The notes under the pieces are model-generated. The model did no database searches. It had not been told where the DNA came from and was given only the letters and a program-made list of their open reading frames with translations. The position numbers and the translations under genes were made by a program. 64,000 nt of DNA from Astragalus membranaceus (taxonomy: Eukaryota > Streptophyta > Magnoliopsida > Fabales > Fabaceae), in NCBI GenBank assembly GCA_039519185.1, contig CM076846.1:155544406-155608405 (forward strand), read 5' to 3'. Positions within the stretch are counted from its first letter, which is position 1; each line of letters starts with the position of its first letter. Positions 20,994 through 33,376 of the stretch are shown here, in pieces.

Positions 20994-21567
20994 ATGGATC
21001 CAAAGTATAATAGAGTGGACATACGAATGGACAAAAGATATCCAGCGTTTGAAGAGCGATTTGCACGACAGCAACAACTAATTGAATCTGTGCTTGAGCT
21101 GAATCTGTGATACTTCTGAATTTGAGTATGATTATAACTTGTGCATTTGATAGGAGGAGTTTCAGCGGCTGTTCTCTCGGTCAGATATACCAGTAGACCC
21201 CGTTGAGTTGGCTAAGTTGAAGCGTTTGTTGTGGGAGGAGGCTGCTGGAGGGCCCTATAAGAGTCGTGGTGTGTATGGGACAGGAGGCATAGTTGACAAT
21301 ATGGTAGACTCTGGAGCTTCGACGAGCGCAGGCCTGTCTCCTGAGGCCCGTAGGATCATCCAACAAATGTCACAACAATTTGAAGAGCGGTTTGCACGAC
21401 AACAACAACTAATTGAGTATGTATTTAACCATTCTGAAATTCAAATACCTCCACCTGATTGGCAGCCGCCCGAGCAGGACCAGCCCGCCCAGCAGGATGA
21501 GAGCGAAGATGCAGATGATGGAGACTGTGGAGATCACGGAGACCACGTTTATGAGAAGGGTTATTGA
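20994..21567 (+). pseudogene. Transposase_24-type (TnpA-like) C-terminal remnant of the outer CACTA
   Basis: An exon from about 21153 reads on from SDIPVDPVELAKLKRLLWEE through GPYKSRGVYGTGGIVDNM to a stop at 21567, the C-terminal pattern of plant PF03004 transposases, ending in an acidic tail. Just upstream, 20994-21107 reads MDPKYNRVDIRMDKRYPAFE plus ERFARQQQLIE. The latter motif occurs again at 21380-21420, so part of the exon is duplicated. Upstream exons are missing, displaced by the nested CACTA or deleted. Confidence 0.65.
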
Positions 21568-22487
21568 CGAGATCTTGGTAATCTATGTTTTAATTAATGT
21601 GAAAAATATATTAGTTTTACGAATTAATTAGTAATCATTATCGTTTTTTATTTTTTAGGTATATTGTTCAGAGCTGGACTTGAAGATGCTTCGTCAATTT
21701 TTTTTTGAGTTTACTGGACATTAGTGTAGTTAATGTATGTTTGACATAAACTAGTGGTATGTTTTGATATATTTTCATATTTGGTATGTTTGACACTTTT
21801 AACTAACTTGGTGGATTGGGTTGACACTTTTAACATTAGTGTAGTTTATGTTTAACTAAGTTGATGGTTTGGATTGACACTTTTGATATTAGTGATATGT
21901 TTTGATATTTGATATTTTGTATGTTTGACACTTTTAAATTTGTGGATTGGAGTCTGAATTGAATTGGCAGGGAATATTGCAAATAGGAATGACAATGTAA
22001 ATGTCAAATTTTGCTAGAATTAATTATATTTTTCTTTGCGACAGAATTTGCGACAGAATTTGCGACGGTATTTTTTTTGGTAGTTACTGAATTTGCCACG
22101 GAACTATTAACAATTTGCGACGGAAATTTCAACTTCTATTTATAAATTTTCAAATAATTTTCCACGGATTTGCCACAAATTTGCAACAGAAACGTGTCAT
22201 AGTTTGCGACGACTTTGCCACGGAATTTTACGACGGACTTGCGACGAATGTGCGACAAAAAGGTGTCAGAGTTTGCGATGGCTTTGCCACGGAAATTTGC
22301 GACGGCCTTTCGACGAGCGTGCGACGGATGATTTGTGACGGGAATTTCGTCGCAAACGCTTTGCGACGAGCTGTTTTGCCACGACGCTTTGTCTGTCGCA
22401 AATGCCGTCAGAAATTCAAATTTGCGACGGGAAAAGGTGCATTTGCGACGGAAATTGCCGTCGCAAATGAGCGATTTTCTTGTAGTG

Positions 22488-22855
22488 TTTGTCGTTTATG
22501 AAGAAAGTCTCGCTAGGTCACAAAACAACTGTATTCAAGCTGGCACACACGCACACACATAGAGTTCATCCAAGAAATTATTTATTCTACACACACATGT
22601 TGTGAATTCACGATCACTAAATGACACATTTCCTAGCTACACACAATGTGAATATTCAAAGTACACTGAAGGAGAAATGTCAGCCAAGAAATTATTTATT
22701 CTTTTGAAAGCATTTTATTGTATATCTTAAAGCTTTCTTTGTAAACCTCTCGTGGAGAGAAGTATTTTGTAAACATCTTTCAAACTCTTTGAAACTGTAA
22801 TCTTGCCTGATACCGGCAATACCTTATAGGTCTAACACCACTTGGTCGTTCTAAG
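22488..22855. other. Non-coding sequence between CACTA and copia element
   Basis: AT-rich, with a short CACACACGCACACACA run at 22543-22560. No gene is seen. It resumes after the copia insertion at 29862. Confidence 0.4.
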
Positions 22856-23885
22856 TGTTGAGATTTAATGAAAACCTATCTTATTTAAAACATGGCTATT
22901 AAAATTTATAGCCGTTGGCTAGTAAGTAGCCGTTGGTAGTTATTACAAACATGAGGTAGTTTTAAAAAAAAAAAATAATAACAAACTAACTACTTCTAGT
23001 TTGTGAATAACAAACTAATTTGGTTGTTCCTAACAACCAAGTTTAAGTGCCTAACAACTATTATGTGCCCAGAGAAAGCATTATAAATACATACATGTAC
23101 AGATTACTACACACAACAGTTAATAAAATTTTCTTTACAGTTTTCTAAATTCTCTAAGCTACCAAGTTTCTGATTCTGCAATTCTATACCATTTGCTCCA
23201 ATCTCATCTTCCTTGTGTATTTCTTGATTGTGGTGGTAAACCAAGTGGAGTTGTACCTCGCACAATAAGAAAGAAAGAAGGTTAGATACTATTCTCAGTG
23301 ACTGAAATAGAAGAAAGGAAAGATAAGGGTTAAGAGAGTTGTTTCGTTACCTTGTGAGGTTCTGAAGAAACTCTGGTGAAGCATTCTTGAGTGAGTTTCA
23401 AGTTTGGAAGCTCATTGTGTTACATACAAGAAAAGGAACAGTATCAGATTATTAGGGTTTCTAATAAGAAAAAGGATTCAAAGGGAAAATCACTGAGACT
23501 GTGATTTTACCTTTGTTTTTGATCTTGTTGAACCTCGATCTGAACCTGTACCTGAAAAAATCAAAGAGCAGAAATTAGGGTTTCTGCAAATCTGTGTTCA
23601 ATCAACAAAGAAATAAGGGAAAAAGTAAAGAGAAGAGTGATTCTACCTTAAGCGAAGGTGAATCACAAGCTTGATCAAAGAAATCAAGCAGATCTGGTAA
23701 ACTAGGGTTTACGGTTTTGTCGAAGAGTGAGAAGTGTTTTTGGTGGTCTCAGATTCGAGTGATTCAGTGTAAAACCAAAGGGTTTTACATCATCATCATC
23801 AGCGATCATCATAGACCAGAAACCGAGCTCCATCGAAGCTTCAATCACCGGAGTGAGAGCAACGACGAAGCTAGGTTTCATCGCG

Positions 23886-23917
<32 letters not shown>

Positions 23918-24113
23918 AGAGAGAAGAACGGGAAATCAAGAAGTGAGAGAAGCTTCTTGATTTTCTGAGAGTGAGTGAGTAAAGAGTAAGCTTCAGTGTA
24001 TTTCCATCATTGGGCCGGGCTGCAATAAGCTGGGCCTATTGCTAAGTGAACCCCCCTCAGTTGTTTATACACCCTGCAAGCAAAATATCAAATAATAAGT
24101 GAAAAAATCAACA
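22856..24113 (+). repeat. 5' LTR of the copia element
   Basis: 1258 bp, TGTTGAGATT to ATCAACA. Contains TATAAATACATACATG (about 23084), a likely TATA region, and a (GA)n run at 23887-23914 that is 14 bp longer than in the 3' LTR. Confidence 0.95.
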
Positions 24114-24128
24114 TGGTATACCCAGAGC
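24114..24128 (+). other. Primer-binding site of the copia element
   Basis: TGGTATACCCAGAGC directly follows the LTR and resembles the initiator-methionine tRNA site TGGTATCAGAGC with a few extra bases. Confidence 0.6.
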
Positions 24129-24225
24129 TACTATAAACGATCCAGGGCATATACTCTAATCTCTACTCAATTCTTGTGTTTTCTTTAAAGTTTCTTTCTA
24201 TATTGTTTGAAAAATCTAACTGTGT

Positions 24226-25575
24226 GTGAAGTGTTCCAGTTTTAATATGTCTAAAGATATGCAAACACATCCTAGTTTTGGGGCTCAAATTCCCATCCTA
24301 AATGGAAAGAATTGGGACAGATGGTGCCACCAAATGAAGGCAGTTTTTGGCTGCCAGGGAGTACTAAAGGTTGTCAGAGATGGTGTGACACCAGTGACAG
24401 CACCTGCTACTGCAGAAGATAATGCAAAATTTGAAGAAGAAACCCAGAAAGACTGGAAAGCTTTACATCTAATTCATATAGGATTAGATGATAGTAATTT
24501 TGATAGAGTTAGGGGAATTGAGAGTGCCAAGCAAGCTTGGGATACTCTTGATTCCTACTACAATGGTTCAACTGAGGCTAAGAAGGAAAAGCTGGAAGCT
24601 CTTAGGGCTCAGTTTGAAACCTTAAGGATGAAAAGTGATGAGGATGTTGTGACCTACTGTGGTCGTGTAAAGAAAATTACCAATGCCATGACCCTAAATG
24701 GTCATACCTTTACTGATGAAGAGATTTGTAGGAAAATCTTGAGATCACTAACTAAGAAATATTATGTTGCAGTGAACAGCCTTGAAGACACCCTAAATGT
24801 TGAGGACTTAAAGGTTGAGCAGCTGCAAAGCAGATTAGAAGCCAAAGAAATAAGGCTGAATCTGCTAAATGAAGACAGTGATGATGAAGACACTGCCTTC
24901 TTCACAAAAGGCAAAGGTAAGAAAGGCTCAAAGCCTGGCAACAGTAAGTCTTCCTCTAAACCTAGCTCTAACAAAAATAAGCCTAAATCTAAACCTAATT
25001 CTAAGAATAAGGGTGATTCTAAGAAGAAGGATAAATCTAAGGTTCAATGTTATAGATGTGATAAATTTGGGCATTATGCCACTGAATGCCCAACCAGGAA
25101 TAAGTCTAAATCAGAAGTAGAAGCTAATGTTGCAAAAGAGGATTCTGATTCTGACAGCCCAGTAGTGTTTAGTGCTATAAGTGATAACTCTAAACCTAGA
25201 CCTAGGGCAGAAACCAAGGTAACTAATATTGAACTTAAGAAAAATAAGGACTATATTGCACTAGTGGTTACTAAGAGTGATGGGAGCTGTATTACAGAAA
25301 TATGGTATTTGGATTCTGCTTGTTCTAATCACCTTACAGGAAATAAAGATTGGCTAGTAGATTTCAACCCTAACAAGAGGACTACTATTAGATGTGCAAA
25401 TGACAGGTCACTACAAGCTACAGGTATGGGAAACATACTGCTAAAGAAAGAAGATGGTCAGGTAGTCACAATTCATAATGTCTACTATGTTCCAGGTATG
25501 AGCTGCAACCTAATTAGTCTAGGGGCAACTTATAGAGGGAGGGTTTTCAGTCATTATGAAAGACCTGAAACTTAA
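24226..25575 (+). CDS. Copia gag plus start of protease; frame lost near 25523
   Basis: The start may be the ATG at 24226 or, more likely from the protein pattern, 24247 (MSKDMQTHPS). Residues about 20-220 form the copia gag domain (LNGKNWDRWCHQMKAVFG; AWDTLDSYYNG; EDLKVEQLQSRLEAKEIRL). A Lys/Ser-rich linker follows, then a CCHC zinc knuckle CYRCDKFGHYATEC near residue 280. The protease motif WYLDSACSNHLTG is near residue 360. The frame ends at 25575 in unrelated residues. An extra G in a G run at about 25522-25525 moves the protease-integrase frame, which continues in the next entry. Confidence 0.92.
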   Translation: MKCSSFNMSKDMQTHPSFGAQIPILNGKNWDRWCHQMKAVFGCQGVLKVVRDGVTPVTAPATAEDNAKFEEETQKDWKALHLIHIGLDDSNFDRVRGIESAKQAWDTLDSYYNGSTEAKKEKLEALRAQFETLRMKSDEDVVTYCGRVKKITNAMTLNGHTFTDEEICRKILRSLTKKYYVAVNSLEDTLNVEDLKVEQLQSRLEAKEIRLNLLNEDSDDEDTAFFTKGKGKKGSKPGNSKSSSKPSSNKNKPKSKPNSKNKGDSKKKDKSKVQCYRCDKFGHYATECPTRNKSKSEVEANVAKEDSDSDSPVVFSAISDNSKPRPRAETKVTNIELKKNKDYIALVVTKSDGSCITEIWYLDSACSNHLTGNKDWLVDFNPNKRTTIRCANDRSLQATGMGNILLKKEDGQVVTIHNVYYVPGMSCNLISLGATYRGRVFSHYERPET

Positions 25576-28429
25576 GATTTTTGATAAGAAAAACAAACTG
25601 ATTTTAACATCTCAGTTGGCTAAGAACAGAACTTTTAAAACCAGTATTAGCACTATAGAGGCAGAATGCCTTAGTGCTACCACTGATCTTGAAAGTGTTC
25701 TATGGCATAGGAGGTATGGGCATTTAAACTATAAGAGTCTTCTTAACCTTAGCTCTAAAGGCCTAGTGGAAGGCTTACCTAAGATTGAGAAACCTAATAG
25801 TGTATGCACCACTTGTCTGTTGGGTAAACAACCCAGGAAGATGTTCAAGACAGATTTAAAACTAAGGTCTAAACACCTTCTACAGGTTGTTTACACAGAC
25901 ATATGTGGCCCATTTGATGTGATTTCAAAAGGGGGGAACAAATATTTTTTATCCTTTATTGATGAGTTTTCAAGAAAGATATGGGTCTACCTGATCAAAA
26001 CAAAAGATGAGGCTTTAACTAAGTTCAAAGATTTTAAAGCCTTAGTAGAAAAACAAAGTGGAAACATGCTTAAGACTCTTAGATCAGATGGGGGAGGAGA
26101 ATTTACTTCAAAAGAGTTTGAAGCTTTCTGTATATGTCATGGAATTGTCCATGAGGTTACTTCTCCCTACACTCCACAACACAATGGAGTGGCAGAGAGA
26201 AGGAACAGGACAATTCTGGACATGGCCAGAAGCATGATGAAATGAAAATCTCTCCCAAAAGATCTATGGGGTGAAGCAGTTTCTACTGCTGTTTATCTAC
26301 TTAACAGGTGTCCTACTAGAGGCTTAGATGATAAGGTACCTGAGGAAATGTGGACTGGGGATAAACCCAGTGTCACACATCTAAGGGTATTTGGATCACT
26401 AACCTATGGACACATTCCTGATCCTAAGAGAAAGAAGTTAGAAGACAAGAGTAAGCCTATGGTACTAGTTGGGTATCACCCTACTGGTGCTTACAGGTTA
26501 GTTGATCCTTTAACAGGCAAATTAGAAATATCTAGGGATGTTACTATACTTGAGGATGAGGCTTGGGATTGGAATAAGAAGGAGCAAGCAAGCTCCACTG
26601 ATTCAAATGTAATTGATGAAGGTAACACTGAGTTACCAGAACATCATCAAGGAATTGATGATGATGAAAGTGATGATGAGCCTATTGAAGGTGATGTTCA
26701 AGTTGAGGAACATGCTGTTGAGCCAAACTCACCTGAGATAGCTCAACAGGAAACTGGTGGTGCTAATAATCTTATTAGGCCTGCTAGAGTCAGAAATCTA
26801 CCTAGTAGGTTGGCTGATTATGACCTAGTAAGGGATAATGAGGTGGATGATGATGGAGATATCATCCATTTTGCTATGGTGGCAAATTCTGAACCTCTAG
26901 ACTATGCTGAAGCTCTAAAAAACAAGGAGTGGAAAGTGGCTATGCTAGAGGAACTGAAATCTATTGAAAAAAATAAAACTTGGACTTTAACTAAGTTGCC
27001 TAATGGAAAGAGAGCTATTAGTGTTAAATGGATTTTTAAACTAAAGCTTGATCCTAATGGAAACATAGTTAAATACAAGGCAAGGCTGGTGGCACGTGGC
27101 TTTCAACAGAAACAAGGCATTGACTTCACAGAAGTTTTTGCCCCTGTTGCTAGACATGAGACTATTAGACTAGTGACTGCACTAGCCTGTAGTAGAGGGT
27201 GGGAAATGTTCCACCTAGATGTGAAATCTGCGTTTCTTAATGGTCCTCTAGAGGAGGAGGTTTACATAAGCCAACCTCCTGGGTTTGTGGACAAGGATAA
27301 GGAAGACTATGTGTTTCATTTGCATAAGGCATTGTATGGATTAAAACAGGCACCTAGGGCCTGGAATAAAAGGATTGATGGATTCTTTATTCAAAATGGC
27401 TTCACTAGGTGCACCACAGAGTATGGTGTTTATGTTAAGGGCAACCTAAATTCCTACTTGCTAATTGTATGCCTTTATGTGGATGACCTACTTGTGACTG
27501 GTAGTAGTGCTAAAGAGATAGCAAGTTTCAAATCTTCTATGAAAGAAGAGTTTGAAATGACTGACTTGGGAAAACTGACCTATTTTCTTGGGTTGGAGTT
27601 CTTAAGAGTCAATGAAGGAATTATCCTGCACCAACAGAAGTATGCTAAGGAGATCTTAAAAAGGTTTGAACTGGACAATTGCAATCCTGCAATTAATCCA
27701 GCTGAAGGAAACTTGACTAAGATAGAAGAGGAAGAGGCTACTAAAGTTGATGCAACTCTCTATAGACAAATTATTGGGTCACTGAGATACTTGTGTCACA
27801 GTAGACCTGATATACTTTATGCTACTGGTGTAACTAGTAGATTTATGAACAGCCCTTTGCAGATTCATTTGAATGCTGCAAAGCGCATCCTAAGGTATAT
27901 TAAAGGCACCACTAATTATGGCTTGTTTTTTCCTAATGGCAGGTCTACAGGTAAGAACACCCTAATTGGGTATTGTGACTCAGACTGGTGCGGTGATAAA
28001 GTGGACAGAAGGAGCACTAGTGGATACATATTCCTATTTCAAGGAGCTGCTATTTCCTGGAGTTCTAAGAAACATGCCACTGTGGCCTTATCATCTTGTG
28101 AAGCAGAATATATTTCTGCATGCCATGCTGCCACTCAAGCAGCTTGGCTTGAGACCTTACTCAAGGAATTATGTGTTGATCTAAGTGGTCCTATAAAGCT
28201 TCTTATGGACAACAAGTCTGCTATCAACTTAGCTAAGAACCCTATATCTCACGGAAGAAATAAACATATAGAGACAAAATTCCACTACATTAGGGAACAA
28301 GTCTCTAAAGGTGTTCTAGTACTGGATTTCTGTCCTACTAATGATCAGATCGCAGATATATTCACCAAAGCTCTTAAAGGTGAAAGTTTTGCTAAACTTA
28401 GGAGGCAACTAAATGTTATTTCTTTCTAA
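25556..28429 (+). pseudogene. Copia pol: integrase, reverse transcriptase, RNase H, with one in-frame stop
   Basis: Integrase: zinc finger HRRYGHLN with CTTCLLGKQ, then catalytic Asp in YTDICGPF, Asp in LRSDGGGEF and Glu in NGVAERRNRT. A TGA at 26243-26245 interrupts the same frame just after MARSMMK, and the reading resumes at once on the other side. RT: VKWIFKLKLDPNGN, LDVKSAFLNGPLEEEVY, and the catalytic YVDDLLVTG. RNase H: YCDSDWCGD, SSCEAEYIS, LLMDNKSAINLA, then KHIETKFHYIREQV. The frame stops at 28429. Functions follow the copia family: reverse transcription and integration of the element. The stop and the upstream frameshift make it defective. Confidence 0.94.
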
Positions 28430-28617
28430 GTCCCTAAGAAAGGAATAACCTATAGTCATGTCTAAGGGCTTGTCTTAGACCTTGTTTTTAAACCTACCAG
28501 GGGGTTGTCCTGTGTTTTCTGAGTTGCCTACAGTTTTATTTCCTAAGTTTTAGCTCTAGTCTAGTTTAAGGTAGGGTTGTCTATCTTAAACCTAGGATTG
28601 TTTTGATTAAGGTAGGG

Positions 28618-29861
28618 TGTTGAGATTTAATCAAAACCTATCTTATTTAAAACATGGCTATTAAAATTTATAGCCGTTGGCTAGTAAGTAGCCGTTGGTA
28701 GTTATTACAAACATGAGGTAGTTTTAAAAAAAAAAATAACAAACTAACTACTTCTAGTTTGTGAATAACAAACTAACTTGGTTGTTCCTAACAACCAAGT
28801 TTAAGTGCCTAACAGCTATTATGTGCCCAGAGAAAGCATTATAAATACATACATGTACAGATTACTACACACAACAGTTAATAAAATTTTCTTTACAGTT
28901 TTCTAAATTCTCTAAGCTACCAAGTTTCTGATTCTGCAATTCTATACCATTTGCTCCAATCTCATCTTCCTTGTGTATTTCTTGATTGTGGTGGTAAACC
29001 AAGTGGAGTTGTACCTCGCACAATAAGAAAGAAAGAAGGTTAGATACTATTCTCAGTGACTGAAATAGAAGAAAGGAAAGATAAGGGTTAAGAGAGTTGT
29101 TTCGTTACCTTGTGAGGTTCTGAAGAAACTCTGGTGAAGCATTCTTGAGTGAGTTTCAAGTTTGGAAGCTCATTGTGTTACATACAAGAAAAGGAACAGT
29201 ATCAGATTATTAGGGTTTCTAATAAGAAAAAGGATTCAAAGGGAAAATCACTGAGACTGTGATTTTACCTTTGTTTTTGATCTTGTTGAACCTCGATCTG
29301 AACCTGTACCTGAAAAAATCAAAGAGCAGAAATTAGGGTTTCTGCAAATCTGTGTTCAATCAACAAAGAAATAAGGGAAAAAGTAAAGAGAAGAGTGATT
29401 CTACCTTAAGCGAAGGTGAATCACAAGCTTGATCAAAGAAATCAAGCAGATCTGGTAAACTAGGGTTTACGGTTTTGTCGAAGAGTGAGAAGTGTTTTTG
29501 GTGGTCTCAGATTCGAGTGATTCAGTGTAAAACCAAAGGGTTTTACATCATCATCATCAGCGATCATCATAGACCAGAAACCGAGCTCCATCGAAGCTTC
29601 AATCACCGGAGTGAGAGCAACGACGAAGCTAGGTTTCATCGCGTAGAGAGAGAGAGAGAGAGTTTAGAGAGAAGAACGGGAAATCAAGAAGTGAGAGAAG
29701 CTTCTTGATTTTCTGAGAGTGAGTGAGTAAAGAGTAAGCTTCAGTGTATTTCCATCATTGGGCCGGGCCGCAATAAGCTGGGCCTATTGCTAAGTGAACC
29801 CCCCTCAGTTGTTTATACACCCTGCAAGCAAAATATCAAATAATAAGTGAAAAAATCAACA
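28618..29861 (+). repeat. 3' LTR of the copia element
   Basis: 1244 bp, nearly identical to the 5' LTR. Preceded by a purine-rich stretch (AAGGTAGGG) that is the likely polypurine tract. Confidence 0.95.
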
Positions 29862-30386
29862 CTAAGAAGTTAAGAGTATAACCAAGGTTGGAGTTGAAAA
29901 TGCAATTGTGATGAAATTGTTATTGTTTCTTCAGATTATTACATGATTACATATATAGTAAAGAATTATATAGAATTTGTGTTAGTTAATTTTTTTTAAT
30001 GCTCAAAAACACGACAAAATCCATTAAAACAAAGGAATAATTAGTACCTACAACTAGTAGTTGTGGGTACACTGAGCGTCCACGGAGAGTCACCTACGTA
30101 CTAAATGGACTGTATATTAAGTTTTACCTCAATTTTGCTTTCAGATTATTTAAAAACATCCCGACAAAAATTACTTCACTTTGTGTGGCGGATTCACCTT
30201 GAGAGAATGGAGGTAATTGCCCCCCAGCAACCAATGTATTTTGCTATAGTATGCTTAGTAAATTTTTATTTCACCCTCATAAAAAGTTAGGTGTTTCCCC
30301 ATAAAAACAAATTTGTAATGAATGTATAAAGTTATAAAGTATAAAAGAGAAAATAACTTGATACTAATTTTATTCTTTTAATTTTC

Positions 30387-30653
30387 AGTTAAACAGTCAT
30401 TTTGGTCCCTAATATGTGATGCAGTGTCACTATAGTTCCTGTTTATGTCGAAATTTCAATAAAACCCTTGTGTGTGTCTTCTTCTAATAATTTTGGAATT
30501 AAACTAGATAACATCAGACAAGTTTGACGGCCAAACTACCAAACGAAAGATAAATTCAATGACCAAATTGATTAAAGAAAGGAAGATTTAAGACATTTTA
30601 GTATATTTCGGGACTACTGTGACACATTCTAGGATCAAAATGGTTGTTTACTC
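30387..30653. mobile_element. MITE-like foldback element
   Basis: The left arm (GTTAAACAGTCATTTTGGTC and on through CAGTGTCACTATAGT) and the right arm, reversed (GAGTAAACAACCATTTTGAT, then GTGTCACAGTAGT), are imperfect inverted repeats of about 50 bp around a 160-bp centre. The TSD is unclear, so the superfamily cannot be named. Confidence 0.55.
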
Positions 30654-32495
30654 TTTTTTGACAACGGTTGTTCACTCTTATTTTCCCCAATTTTATTATT
30701 CCTCTAAAATTAAACACATACAGAGGCATAAGCCACATCAAATTTCGAGGTTTTGAATTTTGTTTAGCCTACAAAAAATTATTTATTTCGTAAATAAATT
30801 CTTTTTTGCCCTCACTAAGTAAAGTTTCTCGACCCGCGAGCGTTCACTTCAATATCAATATTTAACTGAATCATTTACTTTTAATTTTTTTTTTGGCAAA
30901 TGGTTTCCAAACCATAATTGATGGTAGAACTCAGAATTTTTTTTGCCTATTTAATTTCAATCATAACATTTTTTCAAGACAACAAAAAAAGTAAGTTTGT
31001 CACATTTGTAGGCATTTTACCGTTTTATACTTTTAATTAACTTGGGTATTGTGAGTTTGTTTGCAGATTCTTTTTTTGTGTTTTTAATAATACTGAATTT
31101 ATTTATGATCGATGTAATCAATCAATTTGAACGAATGAATATCATTTTTAGTCAAAATAAAAAATAAGGAATTTTTTTCGATAAGCAAAGAATCAAAAAG
31201 TTTTTTTGTCATAAAAAAAACACACGACAACTTTATTGTAAGAAAAAAAAACACGACAACTTCGCTCTCATAATATTCATTCATTGGTTGTTAAAGTATG
31301 GGTCAAAACGTATCCATTATCATTTTTGAAATAGTAATAATATAATATATAATGGCTAAGTATGTCCAACCAATTTGATATTCCGTAATCGATGGTTACG
31401 TCATGCAATCTCCAGCTACAAAAGTATAATCAACAACAATATTATTTCGATGCTCACCCAATACAGAGATCTTAAGGTCTTGACTCCAAATCAACAAAAA
31501 TGGTAGTTTGCTATAGTGGCAGTACATTAAGACAAGGAGCAAGAGAAGAAAAAGTAGACAAACATTAAGGAACATGTTTGTGGAAGTTAAATGTAATGGC
31601 AGACACAAATTGAACAGGGTTAACACAACTAGGGAGCATATGGACCATACAATATCATGGTCACATTAGTCATAAGGGTCCAAATTACGTCCTCAAACAA
31701 GTTGTGGGTCATACCCACTGACCTTTCCATGAGATTTGCTGTCGGTATGTGCCTCTACGTAGTTCGCATGCCATATGACGTTCTCCCCAAGTTATATCCC
31801 TCATGTTTCTTTGTTTTTCATCTAAAGAATTAACACAATGAAATAAATGTAGAGGTACGTAATTAACATCCTAATTAGAATCGACAACAAGAAGAAAAAA
31901 CATTCACAATTTCTCATTAGATGTGTACTTTTAAGTCCCGGTTCGAGAGGTTGCTGTAGATTAACTGTAGTTCACATATGACTCAATAACAGAGCCCATT
32001 ACACAATAGGCCCGACAAGCGAAGACCAACTTGTATTACTAGGAAACACCAAAAAGGATTTGTATTACTGGGGAATGAGCTTCTTCATGTGAAAATTTTA
32101 CAATAAGCACTTAGTGCATTTCATTGATAATTAAATCTGAAATACATGTAGGAACATCATAGTAATCTTGAGGACTAGCTGACAATCTTGTTAGCACTCC
32201 TCCTAGCAAATTCACATGACAATTATGATTAAAAAAAAAAAGAAAACAGACTCTTACAAACTTTGACATAAGACCCAAACATATGTACACATTATCAAAA
32301 AAGTGGGATATACATATGGTGTAAGTGGTAAAAATAAGTAAATTTTTATTTTTGCATCACGATAATAAAACTTTCCCCTAACATAGACAATACTGCAACT
32401 TATAAGTAAAAGTTTTTGTTGGTAGGTAAAAGATATAATGAGGATCGAAAAATTGTGGGTAATGTGAGAATTTGACATAAAGAGATATCCATTAA

Positions 32496-32634
32496 TTTTT
32501 TTTTTGATAAGCAATGTTAGTGGATGTGGGGGAATGTTAGTTTCTGGGAGTTGAACCCAGAATCTCCTTCTTGCACTCATTTGGTTCACTCATTCAGTAT
32601 CCTTTTGCTCCCCAACTGACTATCTACCTGGAAT
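32496..32634 (-). mobile_element. tRNA-derived SINE
   Basis: On the minus strand: 5' part with an A-box-like AGTCAGTTGGGG, a B-box-like GGGTTCAACTCCC about 60 bases on, and a 3' A-run. Flanked by a 15-bp target duplication with one mismatch (AGAGATATCCATTAA at 32481-32495; AGAGATATCCCTTAA at 32635-32649). Length, promoter boxes, A-tail and long TSD together fit a Pol III-transcribed SINE mobilised by a LINE. Confidence 0.82.
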
Positions 32635-33376
32635 AGAGATATCCCTTAATAGTTAACACGTAGCATTAGAGGTATTCTAATCCAACAGCTAACAACATTG
32701 TCTGGCAGCTTAAAGGACACATGTTGATCTCCCTATCTCCAAACAGTTTCTCTTTATCAAAGACCTAACAATCATATGAAAAAAGAAAACGAATTTCAAA
32801 TTTTTATGTCTCTTGTTTTTTTCACTAATTTAAATTTAATTTTCTTAATTGTAACTCCCCCATATGTTGGGTCCATCTTAAGGAGGTGACGTCATCGCAT
32901 AGGGGCAACACAATGTAGTTCACCTAGATGTTGAACAGTAAAATTATATACATTTGATTTGTGAATAAGAAATTGTAAATATAGTATAGGAGTACTACAT
33001 TAGAGTTCAATTCAAAGTAACCACAGATTTGCTTGGGAACGCTCGTTGAAATAAAGATACGATTACAACAAATGAACCATTTTAATCTCTCTACGGTCAG
33101 ATTCAGTAACTCTACGTTCAGATTCAGTAACATGGGATGAAGAAAGAATATGGTTTGCTTCCTTGCCCTAGAGCTCCCACGCGAGAATGTAACCGGTGCA
33201 GGACACTTTCGACCATTTGAGTTGCTACTCATAATTGAGTGATACTTGGGAGCGTGGAATTCTCGTGGTATGGTTGGGGCGGTGGAATTAGTTAACGCAT
33301 TTAATAAGTTTATTGTTGGTTCTGTCTCGAGAAAAAAGGCTTCATATTTTTTTAGTCAAAAGAGTTTCTGCAAAAC

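Larger units (their letters stand above)
14589..22487 (+). mobile_element. CACTA transposon with another CACTA nested inside
   Basis: The left end CACTACAAGAATAAG at 14589 and the right end TTTTCTTGTAGTG ending at 22487 are flanked by the TSD TTT (14586-14588, 22488-22490). Subterminal repeats with core TTTGCGACGGA fill about 14620-14810 and 22035-22475. The own internal part is 14810-16081 and 20793-22035, with a remnant transposase gene on the plus strand (20994-21567). It is interrupted by the CACTA at 16082-20792. The TSD is low-information (TTT in T-rich DNA), but both termini are clear. Confidence 0.88.
22856..29861 (+). mobile_element. Full-length Ty1-copia retrotransposon, young
   Basis: 7006 bp with LTRs at 22856-24113 and 28618-29861 and the perfect 5-bp TSD CTAAG (22851-22855, 29862-29866). 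The domain order gag, protease, integrase, RT, RNase H is that of Ty1-copia. The LTRs differ by only a handful of substitutions, one GA-run length change and a poly-A length change. At usual plant rates that implies an insertion well below a million years old (inference). A frameshift and one in-frame stop in pol make the copy non-autonomous. Confidence 0.96.
29862..33376. other. Intergenic region upstream of the ACC synthase gene
   Basis: AT-rich DNA without a supported gene. It holds a foldback element (30387-30653), a tRNA-derived SINE (32496-32634) and simple A/T runs. The short ORFs here have no recognisable domains. The last few hundred bases probably include the distal ACC synthase promoter. 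Confidence 0.6.

Noticed and set aside
32496..32634. A functional tRNA gene
   Set aside because: A and B boxes are present, but no acceptor pairing or anticodon stem; A-tail and long TSD make it a SINE.
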